From: a virus
IMG/VR virus record: IMGVR_UViG_3300009509_000091
Span: 1-26,478 of that record
Strand: one strand, 5' to 3'
DNA: 26,478 nucleotides
The notes below the pieces were generated by a model that saw nothing but the letters and a program-made list of their open reading frames with translations, did not search any database and was not told where the DNA came from. This document shows, one piece after another, positions 1 to 7,978 of the stretch. A program made the position numbers and the translations under genes. Within the stretch, counting starts at the first letter, position 1. The number at the start of each line of letters is the position of its first letter.

Positions 1-422
1 AACGTCACGTTGGTGATCGTGCCGCCAGTAATGGCGACAGTATCAGCATTCTGCGTGGCAATCGTACCGAGACCGAGATTGGTACGCGCCCCCGCTGCAT
101 CCGAGGCACCAGTGCCGCCATCAGCAAGCGCAAGGTCGATAATCCCAGTGATGGTCCCACCCGTAATTGCGACCTTGGACATGGCTACAGCGCCAGTGCC
201 ATTAGGAGCAAGAATCAGGTTGCCATTGGCATCAAGCGTCGAAATTGTGTTGCCGTTGAACTGAATGTTCTCGACCGACGCCGACCCAGTGCCCAGCTTG
301 AGCGCAGTGGGCGTACCAGTGCCACCGTAGACAGTTTTTTCACCAGCGGCTGGACCGTCACTGATATGCAGTAACTGGTTGTAAGTTACATTGATGTCGT
401 AGCCGGTAAGATTCGTAGGCAT
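1..422 (-). CDS. Tail fibre-like protein, N-terminal part (cut by window edge)
   Basis: The frame opens with ATG at 422 and stays open to base 1, so only the first ~140 residues are seen. It begins MPTNLTGYDINVTYNQLL and then becomes rich in Gly, Thr and Ala, with the phrases GGTGASDAAGARTNLG and two copies of AITGGTITG. Such GGTG and TNLG phrases are typical of the repeat shafts of phage tail fibres. The ATG lies one base after the stop of the upstream fibre gene (TGA-C-ATG), so translation is probably coupled. The same GGTGASDAA phrase occurs in the neighbouring fibre gene, so the two are related in sequence. It may form the adhesion shaft or a fibre network with that protein. The receptor-binding tip is off the window. 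Confidence 0.75.
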   Translation of the reverse strand, partial: MPTNLTGYDINVTYNQLLHISDGPAAGEKTVYGGTGTPTALKLGTGSASVENIQFNGNTISTLDANGNLILAPNGTGAVAMSKVAITGGTITGIIDLALADGGTGASDAAGARTNLGLGTIATQNADTVAITGGTITNVT

Positions 423-423
423 G

Positions 424-1284
424 TCAGTTTCCTAGGGCCAGCCAATACCAACCCTTGATTTTTTTCCCCGGCTCCTCGGCCTGCACGCGGCATGTCCAGC
501 CACTGGTCGTGACAGTTCCCTGCTCTACCTGAGTCCACGCATCGCCTCCCGCAATCGGGACAGGGAGCACTATGAAACATGCTGTGGCAAACGCTACGGG
601 GAACGTCTGTCCATACGTGTTCTGCCCAAGATCCCCACCCGGCTCGTACTTACCCCACTGCAATGTCAGACCATTGCCAAGCGTGATATACCCATTCTGG
701 GTGAGGGAAGAAGCCGAAACAGACAACACCCCCATTGCCGTCGCCAGCGCACCATAGGAGGTAACGCCTGTACCACCCTGCGCCACACTCAGTGGTGTGG
801 TCAGGCCGGTAAGGGAAGTGATGTCGCTGTTGGCACCAGACGCCGCAGCGCCCAATGCCGCAAGTGCAGCCACTGCTGAATCGGCCCCGGTGCCGCCTTG
901 CGTGATGCTCAGCGGTGTGGTCAGACCAGTGAGGGAAGTGATGTCGCTGTTGGCACCAGCAGCGGCGGCACCGAGGTTCGTACGTGCAGTTGCGGCATCA
1001 GATGCGCCTGTACCGCCATCTGCAACAGGTAGAGGTGCGACCAGTGTATTAAGCGTGACCCCAGTGATGGAACCACCCGTAATAGAGACCGCATCCGAGT
1101 TCTGCGCACCCAACGTCCCAACCGTTGGCGCTGCAGGTAGATCAGCCAATATCCCAGCCGCCAACTCAGCACGGGTAATGCTTTTGGTTGTATCCAAATC
1201 GGCGTCGTAGATCAGTAGCTGGTCTCCAGCCACTGATCCTGCGCCGGTCAACGTCGGCAGATCTGGAATCCGCTTCGCAGGCAT
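424..1284 (-). CDS. Tail fibre protein with repeat shaft and gp53-like C-terminal domain
   Basis: This 286-residue protein has an N-terminal phrase (MPAKRIPDLPTLTGAG) like those of phage fibre attachment segments. Residues ~85-190 form a Gly/Ala/Thr-rich shaft with two ~40-residue repeats containing GANSDITSLTGLTTPLS. The final ~95 residues (NGYITLGNGLTLQWGKY... TFPVAFATACF) look like the C-terminal domain of gp53-like tail fibres, which usually trimerise and contact the receptor. The start is supported by AGGAG eight bases upstream, just after a UUCG hairpin. The product is a virion surface protein that probably helps to choose the host. Family membership is from recognition of the motif, not from a search. 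Confidence 0.8.
   Translation of the reverse strand: MPAKRIPDLPTLTGAGSVAGDQLLIYDADLDTTKSITRAELAAGILADLPAAPTVGTLGAQNSDAVSITGGSITGVTLNTLVAPLPVADGGTGASDAATARTNLGAAAAGANSDITSLTGLTTPLSITQGGTGADSAVAALAALGAAASGANSDITSLTGLTTPLSVAQGGTGVTSYGALATAMGVLSVSASSLTQNGYITLGNGLTLQWGKYEPGGDLGQNTYGQTFPVAFATACFIVLPVPIAGGDAWTQVEQGTVTTSGWTCRVQAEEPGKKIKGWYWLALGN
788..959. repeat. 120-bp-period repeat in tail fibre shaft
   Basis: A 52-base stretch at 788-839 recurs at 908-959 with about four mismatches, giving a period of exactly 120 bases (40 codons). It encodes the duplicated shaft unit of the tail fibre. The nearly identical DNA, not just protein, suggests a recent duplication or ongoing recombination between units. 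Confidence 0.85.
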
Positions 1285-1299
1285 CAGACTCTCCTAGGC

Positions 1300-1321
1300 G
1301 AAGGGGGCCGAAGCCCCCTTC
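1300..1321 (-). other. UUCG-tetraloop hairpin between structural genes
   Basis: In the leftward transcript a 9-bp GC-rich stem (GAAGGGGGC pairing with GCCCCCTTC) is closed by a TTCG loop. It lies between the stop of the 126-residue gene and the ribosome site of the tail fibre. There is no following T tract, so it is probably not a full intrinsic terminator. An RNA-stability element, processing site or leaky terminator is more likely. Confidence 0.75.
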
Positions 1322-1323
1322 TA

Positions 1324-1704
1324 TCAACCAGCAGCCATCACCACCCAGTTGGTGCCATCGCAGACCAATTCTGCCCACGCACCGGCTGTCGCAGCAAGAA
1401 TAGCAGTACCTGCCGTTCCGCTACCGATTGGCACGACATTGGATGCCGATGACACTACGGTATACGTTCCCGACAAGTTCTTCACCTTGAGGACACGGCC
1501 TTTGTTGGCCGAGGCTGTCGGGAGAGTAATGGTGACGTTGGCGGCTGCTCCATTGCACACAACGAACGAATCCGTTGCGCCCAATGTGAAACTTGCCGTC
1601 TTCGTTACCGGGGCACTACCCCGTGACTGTCCAGCAGACAAAACATCCGCCGTCACGTTGACGGCGCGGAAGTTACTCAGCGTAATACCGCGATAAACGC
1701 TCAT
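1324..1704 (-). CDS. Small fibre-like or decoration structural protein
   Basis: This 126-residue protein begins MSVYRGITLSNFRAVNVTAD. Its middle resembles a beta-rich domain common in phage fibre tips and head fibres (FTLGATDSFVVCNGAAANVTITLP, then KGRVLKVKNLSGTYTVV, ending DGTNWVVMAAG). Alternating Val/Thr/Ile stretches suggest beta-strands, and no membrane segment or signal peptide is seen. It sits between the decoration-like gene and the tail fibre, flanked on both sides by UUCG hairpins, with GGAG at the usual distance before ATG. A virion role is inferred from context and composition; the exact position in the particle is unknown. Confidence 0.65.
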   Translation of the reverse strand: MSVYRGITLSNFRAVNVTADVLSAGQSRGSAPVTKTASFTLGATDSFVVCNGAAANVTITLPTASANKGRVLKVKNLSGTYTVVSSASNVVPIGSGTAGTAILAATAGAWAELVCDGTNWVVMAAG

Positions 1705-1721
1705 ATCCGGCTCCCGGCAAG

Positions 1722-1745
1722 GGAGGGGGGCCGAAGCCCCCCTCC
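1722..1745 (-). other. Second UUCG-tetraloop hairpin
   Basis: In the leftward transcript a 10-bp stem (GGAGGGGGGC with GCCCCCCTCC) is closed by TTCG. It lies between the decoration-like gene and the 126-residue gene. Its core matches the hairpin at 1300-1321, with stem-length differences. No T tract follows it. Confidence 0.75.
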
Positions 1746-1755
1746 GTTCACCTCA

Positions 1756-2184
1756 TCAGAGGAGGTTGACCACGATGGCGAAAGCACGAACCACGGCGTT
1801 CGTCGGAGCAGCCGTGTTGATCGTGATGTCCAGCGTGTCTGCCGCGTTGTAGACGACCGGAGCCGCCAGCGGATTCGACTCAAACGCCAGAGCGTTGATC
1901 GCCAGCGCCGTCGCGCCGTTGGAGAGGTCGAGCGTACCCGTCGTGTTGACGGTTTCGACTTCCAGCACCTCAAGGCCCGCACCCAGCAGCATTGAGCCTG
2001 CCGGGATACGCAGCACTTCCAGCACGTCGAGTGCCGCCAGCGCCGTTGCACCAGCCGCAGCGCGAGCCGCGATGATCTTGGCGAAGTCCAGCGTCACCTC
2101 CAGCTTGGAGACACAGAACGGGTTCTTGGAATCGAACCCAGCGGTGCCCTTGTAGAACCCAAGGGTATCGGTGTAAGTAGCCAT
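1756..2184 (-). CDS. Putative head decoration or minor capsid protein
   Basis: This 142-residue, Ala/Leu/Thr-rich protein (MATYTDTLGFYKGTAGFDSK...) follows the major capsid gene directly, the usual place for a decoration or head-stabilising protein. Predicted strands rich in Val, Thr and Ile fill the second half, and there is no signal peptide or membrane segment. The start is supported by AGGGAG about ten bases upstream. A UUCG hairpin follows the stop. The role is inferred from position and composition; no specific family was recognised. Confidence 0.6.
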   Translation of the reverse strand: MATYTDTLGFYKGTAGFDSKNPFCVSKLEVTLDFAKIIAARAAAGATALAALDVLEVLRIPAGSMLLGAGLEVLEVETVNTTGTLDLSNGATALAINALAFESNPLAAPVVYNAADTLDITINTAAPTNAVVRAFAIVVNLL

Positions 2185-2208
2185 GAAAAATACTCCCTTG
2201 AGTCGGGG

Positions 2209-3132
2209 TTAGAACGTGACGACGGCAGTGGCGAGGGCTTCCGGCTTCACAACCTTGTAGCCATACACCTGCAAGCCGCGAACGATGTTGCCGAAGGTGG
2301 ACTCGGCACGCAGGGTCTCCATGTTCGTCATCTGGGACGCGAACGTGAAGCCCATCTTGTGACCGGCGATGACGCTCCACTCAGCACCGTTGCGGTACAG
2401 GTTGTGGCTGACGTACAGCGTGAAGCGGTCGATCATGCCCAGCCGACCATTCCGCAGGATCGAGGTGCCGTCGCCCGAAAGCGAAGCATCCTTGAGTTCC
2501 GACTTCTTGATCAGGTTGGCCATCTTCGCCGGGATCACCACGAACCGACCCGACTCCGGGCAGTTCGCTTCGTCCAGCACCGTACCGAGGTCCACGAGCA
2601 GATCCACGACCGGAGTCGTGGCAGCAGCGCCGTCCTTCGTCACAGTCAGCGGGGTGCCGGTGACGCCAAGGTTGAACGAAGCCGACTGCTCGCCCGCCGT
2701 CAGCCCCTTGTTGTAAACGCCAACGTCGGGGAGGAGGTCGGTCAGCACGCGCTGGTCGATCTTGATCTTCATCTTCTCGGACGCGTCCTTGGACCAAGTG
2801 TCCATCAGGTTGATGTCCGACTGAACGCGATCCACGTCGTCCTCGACGCAGGCGAAGTACTCGCCCTTGTCGATCAGAAGCTGGATCTTCGGCTTGTCCG
2901 GGGTCTCGACCTGAAGGGTCTGCCCCTTGACGTACTCGCGGATCGTCACTTCCGGCGACGTACGGATGTTCACCGTGTCACCGTACTGGCGGATCTCGCC
3001 CTCGTAGTCCGTGTTCGAAATCGCGGACAGAACGGTAGCGTCGTAGAAGTTCTCGATCAGCTTCCCCGACCAGATCTCGGGGATGAAATTGCCGCTGTAA
3101 TTCGGGCGGCCAGAAACAACAGGGTAAGCCAT
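2209..3132 (-). CDS. Major capsid protein
   Basis: This 307-residue protein has the look of a phage coat protein of the HK97 fold. It opens MAYPVVSGRPNYSGNFIPEI, then shows the early NFYDATVLSAISNTDYEG and GDTVNIRTSPEVTIREY phrases found near the N-terminal arm and E-loop of P22-like or podoviral coats. A later stretch (RFVVIPAKMANLIKKSEL) is typical of the P-domain helix. Coat proteins of this kind assemble the icosahedral shell around the scaffold, whose gene lies immediately upstream. No protease gene or long N-terminal delta region is seen, so scaffold removal without cleavage is possible, but this is inference. Confidence 0.88.
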   Translation of the reverse strand: MAYPVVSGRPNYSGNFIPEIWSGKLIENFYDATVLSAISNTDYEGEIRQYGDTVNIRTSPEVTIREYVKGQTLQVETPDKPKIQLLIDKGEYFACVEDDVDRVQSDINLMDTWSKDASEKMKIKIDQRVLTDLLPDVGVYNKGLTAGEQSASFNLGVTGTPLTVTKDGAAATTPVVDLLVDLGTVLDEANCPESGRFVVIPAKMANLIKKSELKDASLSGDGTSILRNGRLGMIDRFTLYVSHNLYRNGAEWSVIAGHKMGFTFASQMTNMETLRAESTFGNIVRGLQVYGYKVVKPEALATAVVTF

Positions 3133-3148
3133 GACAATTCTCCGTTAA

Positions 3149-4177
3149 TCAGGCATTTGCTTGGATGCGACCCTCGCGCTGTGCGGCGAAGATGTCGCGC
3201 TCGATACGGTCGCGCTCCGCTTCCTTACCCTTGAACTTACCTTGCCGGACTTCGTTGAAGAAGGTCTGGATTTCAGTAGGAGTCCAAGTCTTGCCCTTCG
3301 TCTGCGACGGGTTGCCGGTGTTCTTCGAACGACCGGGAGCTACCTGTCGCTCCAACTCGGAGCTTGCAGCGGAAGCACGTCCTGTGGATTGAGCAACTTT
3401 GCCCTGCCCAGTATTGTCGAGCCACGTACGGAAGAAGTTGGCAACGCGCTGGGCGTCAAGCGCCCGCTGCGCGTCCTCCAGATATGTCTGCCGAGTGATG
3501 CCAGTCAGCGGGTCAGGCTGCAACAGCCACGACTGGAAGTCGGGACTGTCGTTGATTTCCCGCCAGTTGGACACTGAACTTGACAACTCAGACCAGAACA
3601 TCTGCTCAGCCGAGACAGCCTGACGGTGCGCCACCTGTTGAACCTGTGGCACGACGTTGGACTGTAGCTGCTGCAGTGCGCTTTCGATGGCTGACAGCCG
3701 CTGGAAGATCGGATTGATCTCCTCACGACTGACTTTGCGCATCACGTCGAGCGATTCACCGTACTCCTCAACATCCTTCTCGGAAATGAGTTTGGGCGCT
3801 TGCTCGGCGGGCTTCTGCGGTTGCGCCGACTGCATCGACGCAAGCAGTTGTTCCATCTGCTGGAGACGCGAATTGAGTTCCCGATTCTGCTGATGCAGAC
3901 GCGGAACCTCTGCGTTGTACATGCCCTGCAGCGTCTTGTACTTCTGCAGGACAGTTTCTTCCGGAGGCTTGGAACCCTCTGGCTGTTGCTCGACAACCGG
4001 AGGGGGAGCAGACGTTTCCGGAGCGTCAGCTTCGGCAGGTGGCTGGGCACTGTCATCTGCAGGCGGGGTCACATCTTCCGGCGGGGTCTCCCCCTCCGGC
4101 GGCTGCTCACCATTCATCTGCTTGTACAGTTCCTGCACTGCCTCTGACTGCTTACGGATCTGCTCGGGAAGGGCCAT
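3149..4177 (-). CDS. Putative scaffolding protein
   Basis: This 342-residue protein lies between portal and coat genes, the standard place for a scaffold. Residues ~20-75 are a Pro/Glu-rich, low-complexity segment. Residues ~80-205 carry long Gln/Glu/Leu-rich helical stretches likely to form coiled coils (RLHQQNRELNSRLQQMEQLL). The last ~40 residues are strongly charged and helical, ending RDIFAAQREGRIQANA, as expected for the coat-binding tail of scaffolds. The ATG is preceded by GGAG. The scaffold guides coat assembly around the portal inside the procapsid. The call rests on order and composition rather than a conserved motif. Confidence 0.75.
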   Translation of the reverse strand: MALPEQIRKQSEAVQELYKQMNGEQPPEGETPPEDVTPPADDSAQPPAEADAPETSAPPPVVEQQPEGSKPPEETVLQKYKTLQGMYNAEVPRLHQQNRELNSRLQQMEQLLASMQSAQPQKPAEQAPKLISEKDVEEYGESLDVMRKVSREEINPIFQRLSAIESALQQLQSNVVPQVQQVAHRQAVSAEQMFWSELSSSVSNWREINDSPDFQSWLLQPDPLTGITRQTYLEDAQRALDAQRVANFFRTWLDNTGQGKVAQSTGRASAASSELERQVAPGRSKNTGNPSQTKGKTWTPTEIQTFFNEVRQGKFKGKEAERDRIERDIFAAQREGRIQANA

Positions 4178-4215
4178 GTTGAACGCTCCTATCGGTATGC
4201 GTGATTAACGGCTGC

Positions 4216-4431
4216 TTAAAGCTGTGCCGCTATAGCAGGGGAATCTTTGGCGAGCTTCGCAATCTCGCCCCACACTTGGCACCGCCCCTGAAACAGTGCC
4301 ACGTTGTTAACCGCGCTCGGAAGTGCTTCAAGCTCACGACGATACTCGCCCTCGATCCACGCCAGAAATTCTGGGTGCTGTCGGACGAATAGGCCGAGTG
4401 CCTTCATCACCTGTGGTTCGGGCTTCAGCAT
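4216..4431 (-). CDS. Small protein downstream of portal, unknown role
   Basis: This 71-residue mostly helical protein (MLKPEPQVMKALGLFVRQHP...) has a Trp-containing WIEGEYRREL stretch. Its ATG shares one base with the portal stop (TGATG), so it is translationally coupled to the portal. No membrane segment, metal site or DNA-binding motif is seen. Its position between portal and scaffold suggests a head-assembly factor or minor head protein, but no family was recognised. Confidence 0.7.
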   Translation of the reverse strand: MLKPEPQVMKALGLFVRQHPEFLAWIEGEYRRELEALPSAVNNVALFQGRCQVWGEIAKLAKDSPAIAAQL

Positions 4432-6479
4432 CAGGCCGCTCCACTCACACGGTTACTGACAATATTGCCGTCCATCCCACCCTTGGGAGAGCCATCAGGT
4501 TGCGTTGGAACTGGCGCGGCTTGGGGCTGCGGCTGTGCCGCCGCCACCATCGCCTGCTGGCGTCCATCAAACGCAGCCTTCTCCCGAGACGGGACAACGG
4601 CATCGACATCCATCTGCAACCCCTTGGCCACTTCGCGCAGGATTGCGGCGCGGCCACTCTGACCAATGATCGGCATGTCGAACTCATTGGCGGTTGCATT
4701 CAAGAACTCGACGCGGCGCACATTGACGGTCTCCTTGACCGCGAGGTTGATGGCACCCTTGGCCACCACTTCAACGTCGCCCTTGATGCTTTCATCCGGA
4801 TCGTAGCGCATGTTGTAGACGAACTGACGCTCGACAACAGGTTTCACTACGTCCATGTCGATGTGCATGACAACTTGGCGGATACTCTTGCCAGCCGCGC
4901 CCATGAGCATAGAAAGCCCCGAGGACGTACGGCCCGCGCCTTGCACATCGGTGTCGCCGTACAGGTAGGCCGGAATACCAGAGTGGTCATCGGCCAGTCG
5001 GCTGAATTTCTCGTACACCTGCATCAGTTCTGCGGCACGCGAGTCAGGCTGCGTGAACCGCACTGCGGGCGCACTCGATCCAACAGGGTCGTTCGTCACC
5101 TGCCAGATCTTCCACGGGGCAAGCTGTGTGATGTCCTCGTTGGGCGGCACGCGCTCCAAGTTGACTTCCACCTGCGGACCCGACGCAATGCCCATGTTGT
5201 TGACCAGCGCACGGGCAGCGGCGTTGCACACGCCCTGCAGATCCTCGATGATCTTCGGGATACCCTTACCCCAGAACGCGCCGGGAGCCTTGATGAACGA
5301 GGTCTTGGCGTACGGCTTCTCACCCAGCGGGTCGTAGTTCAACACCGCCTTGATGACGTAGTTGCCGACCACCCACACGTTGGCGTCGTACTCCTTGGCG
5401 GGGTCAGTGATGTCCTCTGGACTCATGCCCCACTCAAGCAGCATCTTGCCGCTGACCTTGCCCCAGAACTCCAGTGCATCGAACTGTTCCGTGGGGCGCA
5501 TGAACGAGTAGAACTTACGCTCCTGCTCGTTCTTGGTCAGTTCAACATCTTCCCGAATCCACGACTGACCATTGCCGATCTCCAGCACCTTGCGGATGGC
5601 GTCTTCGTCATAGCCGGGAACACCAATCAGATCGGCCAGATCCATCCGGGTCAGCGGATGATGCTCGAAAAGATACCCTTGGTTGATATCCGTGATGCCC
5701 GGCTCAGGGTAGATCCGGAACGGATCCACGCGCTCGTATTCGGGCGCGAGGCGTTCGATAGGATCAACAACAGTCTCGCCGCTGGGGAGTGTCTTCCACC
5801 CGAGCGCCCGCTGCCGCCGCACAACCGGACCCTTCACGAACGCAGCGGGGTAGGTCACAAGGTCAGTAATGAAGTCGTTGAACGCCTGTTCCCAGCCGCC
5901 CTGCACGAACTGATCTTGGATCTTGATGGCCATCTTGTCGGCTTTGGCCTGCGCCGCTTGAAGGATGGAAAAGCGGTATTCCTGTGCCGCCATCTCCTTC
6001 ATCTCAATCTGCTCTGCCTTGGTCGGTGCGCGTCCCGCTGTCTGGACGACGCTCAGCACTTTCTCGGCAAATGCGTTCTGGACTTCCCGCTCCTGTGCAG
6101 GCGAGAGTTCTGGAATCGGAGACGCCGACAGATCCCACGGGGGCATTCCTGTATCGAGCAGGATGTCCCGCAGCCATGACTCGGCTGCGCGGCACTTCAC
6201 CTCCGTGATCATCATGTAGATCTCGGAGCCGCCCTGCGCACGAATCAGTGCAAGCTTATCCGGCTCATACTCACCGTTGCGCTGCCGCAAAGCCCGAAGC
6301 ATCTCGCGCTCAATAGGGGTCTTCGCCTGCTGTGCTGCATTCCAGCACTCGCGTAAATACCCCACCAGACCGATGATTACCGGCTGATTCTGCCTTTCTT
6401 GGAGCGCACGTTCCGCAGCCTGCTCTTGTGCAGCAAGCTGGTCGTTGTTGACCACGCGGAGGAAAGTTAGTCCGGCCAT
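4431..6479 (-). CDS. Portal protein
   Basis: This 682-residue protein fits the portal of podoviruses in size and place: just downstream of the terminase genes and upstream of scaffold and coat. It has the phrases RNGEYEPDKLALIRAQGGSEIYMMITEVKCRAAESWLRD (residues ~68-107), which I recognise from podoviral portals. The middle contains a beta-rich region with GYLFEHHPLTRMDL, and the C-terminal ~45 residues are Pro/Gln/Ala-rich. A ring of twelve copies normally forms the DNA entry and exit channel at one capsid vertex. The chosen ATG has no clear Shine-Dalgarno site, and a candidate promoter lies so close upstream that the message may be nearly leaderless. Confidence 0.85.
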   Translation of the reverse strand: MAGLTFLRVVNNDQLAAQEQAAERALQERQNQPVIIGLVGYLRECWNAAQQAKTPIEREMLRALRQRNGEYEPDKLALIRAQGGSEIYMMITEVKCRAAESWLRDILLDTGMPPWDLSASPIPELSPAQEREVQNAFAEKVLSVVQTAGRAPTKAEQIEMKEMAAQEYRFSILQAAQAKADKMAIKIQDQFVQGGWEQAFNDFITDLVTYPAAFVKGPVVRRQRALGWKTLPSGETVVDPIERLAPEYERVDPFRIYPEPGITDINQGYLFEHHPLTRMDLADLIGVPGYDEDAIRKVLEIGNGQSWIREDVELTKNEQERKFYSFMRPTEQFDALEFWGKVSGKMLLEWGMSPEDITDPAKEYDANVWVVGNYVIKAVLNYDPLGEKPYAKTSFIKAPGAFWGKGIPKIIEDLQGVCNAAARALVNNMGIASGPQVEVNLERVPPNEDITQLAPWKIWQVTNDPVGSSAPAVRFTQPDSRAAELMQVYEKFSRLADDHSGIPAYLYGDTDVQGAGRTSSGLSMLMGAAGKSIRQVVMHIDMDVVKPVVERQFVYNMRYDPDESIKGDVEVVAKGAINLAVKETVNVRRVEFLNATANEFDMPIIGQSGRAAILREVAKGLQMDVDAVVPSREKAAFDGRQQAMVAAAQPQPQAAPVPTQPDGSPKGGMDGNIVSNRVSGAA

Positions 6480-6488
6480 TAAACAGGT

Positions 6489-6516
6489 TTTGTAACAGGA
6501 AGTTTCTGCATGTCAA
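6489..6516 (-). promoter_or_regulatory. Candidate sigma70-type promoter for the portal operon
   Basis: On the minus strand a perfect TTGACA (6516-6511) is followed after 16 bases by TACAAA (6494-6489), four of six matches to TATAAT. It lies between an intrinsic terminator and the portal ATG, where a new promoter would be needed. Transcription would start near 6482, only about three bases before the ATG. Confidence 0.5.
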
Positions 6517-6526
6517 GTTCAGGCAG

Positions 6527-6555
6527 AAAAAAGCCCCGGCGGGTTAGGCCGGGGC
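6527..6555 (-). terminator. Intrinsic terminator after the large terminase gene
   Basis: In the leftward transcript an 8-bp GC-rich stem (GCCCCGGC with GCCGGGGC) with a 7-base loop is followed directly by six T residues. It lies 38 bases after the terminase stop, so it would end or reduce the terminase message before the portal gene. Confidence 0.88.
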
Positions 6556-6592
6556 CAAGCTAGGTGACAGTGGGCGCGAACCAAAGGGAGAG

Positions 6593-7978
6593 TCAGGTCC
6601 ACCCACCTGCCGAAATATGCTTGATCTCCCGCCGCCGCGCAAGCACGTTCCCTTCTGCCGCCGTAATGTGCAGCATCAGGTACTGCAGTGCCTCCGCAAT
6701 GTGCGAATGGCGGTTCTTGTCGATGACAAGTTCCTCCTTCGGTTTGTACCGATATCCACCCATCATGGCTGCTTTCAGGTGTGAGCAACGCGGATCCAGC
6801 AAGAACGCCGGATCGCCGTCCACCTGACGCATCAGGTACTCGTCCACCGCGTTAATACGTGCAGATATGTTGTTGGTCTTGGCTGGAATGACCTTCATCC
6901 CCTCGTTCTTGATGATATCCACGGCGCTGCGCTCGTCGGTCTGCGCCCGCTGAACGCCCGCCGGATCCACGACGACGAGGATGGGACTGCCACCGAAACG
7001 CTCAAAAATACGGGGTTTCAGTACGTGCCGCACGAACCGCTGGATGCCCATGTCGAAGCTGACTAGCTCATCAAAAACCAGTGCTCGGCCACGGGGATCC
7101 TGCTGGCCGATGGCGGCTGCGGGCGTAAGTCCGAGGTCCATGCCGACGATGATCGGTCGAATCCCGTTGGTGATAGGCCGTAAAGTTTGTTTCGCAATGT
7201 GATAGTCAGGCCGGAAGTACTTGTAGACCGGCTGACCGGAGGAGGACAGGCCGTATTCACCGTCAATGTATACACGGATGTATTCTTCCGAGCGACCTTG
7301 GGTATCGTAGTAGCCTTCCGGCAGATTCTCGATGTTCTCGGCGTAAGGACTGCGACCCGAGGGCTGCTTGAACACTTCCCAGCCGTTGTCGTTGGGCGAC
7401 ACCCCATCCGCCGGATCGAGGTGTTCCATCTGGTAGTACCACCAACTGTCCATCGTCGGCGGGTTGGTATCCCCCCACATCCCGAACCACGTTGGCCCCC
7501 CGTCTTTCGCGGACGGGAAACGGCCAATACGCTTGGACATGGCGTCGATGATGTCCGGGTGGATGTCGCGGCACTCGTTGAACCACGCACCAGTAAGTTC
7601 CAATGAGTTCAGGTTGGCCACGTCGTCGGCGTCATCCAGCGCCCGGAACATTACTTCGCACTCGACTTCCCCGACGCTGAAGAAGTACGTCTTGGTCGTC
7701 CGCATGAAGTTCCCGCACACACCGGGCGGGAACCAATCCAGAAACGTCTTTATGGTTGTGTCCTGCAACTGGCGTGCAGTCTCACGGACCACGGCGAAGC
7801 GGGTGCGGCGCTTCCCAGACTGGCCGGGCTTCTGCTGACTCGCCCGCCGGACGATCTCGAAACTTGACCCCACTGACTTGCCCGAGCCGACCGGACCCAT
7901 GATGACGCGCATCTTGGCGTTCGACTCCATGAACTTCTGGACAGTCGGCGGCGGGGTGTAGTCGATCTCAAGCGCCAT
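6593..7978 (-). CDS. terL: Terminase large subunit
   Basis: This 461-residue ATPase and nuclease packages DNA into the prohead through the portal. The Walker A motif GPVGSGKS is at residues 28-35. The Walker B region reads AWFNEC at ~131-136, with Asn in place of the usual Asp before Glu135. The C-terminal RNase H-like nuclease shows GMDLG (Asp281), VVVDPAG (Asp338) and the RHSHIAEAL helix near 423-431. I chose the ATG at 7978 rather than an in-frame ATG 36 bases upstream, since it overlaps the end of the preceding gene by 11 bases and has GAGAATC just before it. A terminator follows. Length is normal for the family. Confidence 0.93.
   Translation of the reverse strand: MALEIDYTPPPTVQKFMESNAKMRVIMGPVGSGKSVGSSFEIVRRASQQKPGQSGKRRTRFAVVRETARQLQDTTIKTFLDWFPPGVCGNFMRTTKTYFFSVGEVECEVMFRALDDADDVANLNSLELTGAWFNECRDIHPDIIDAMSKRIGRFPSAKDGGPTWFGMWGDTNPPTMDSWWYYQMEHLDPADGVSPNDNGWEVFKQPSGRSPYAENIENLPEGYYDTQGRSEEYIRVYIDGEYGLSSSGQPVYKYFRPDYHIAKQTLRPITNGIRPIIVGMDLGLTPAAAIGQQDPRGRALVFDELVSFDMGIQRFVRHVLKPRIFERFGGSPILVVVDPAGVQRAQTDERSAVDIIKNEGMKVIPAKTNNISARINAVDEYLMRQVDGDPAFLLDPRCSHLKAAMMGGYRYKPKEELVIDKNRHSHIAEALQYLMLHITAAEGNVLARRREIKHISAGGWT

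Noticed and set aside
788-959. CRISPR-like or diversity-generating repeat
   Set aside because: Only two units are present, they keep the reading frame, and no reverse transcriptase or template repeat is seen in this window. It is a fibre shaft repeat.
2359-3234. Open frame of 291 codons on the plus strand
   Set aside because: It is antisense to the major capsid gene, with an Arg/Val/Asp-rich product lacking any domain. It is a codon-bias shadow.
4323-6179. Long open frame of 618 codons on the plus strand
   Set aside because: It lies wholly antisense to the portal and the small gene beside it. The product is Arg/His/Leu-rich with no motif or ribosome site, as expected for a shadow of a GC-rich gene.
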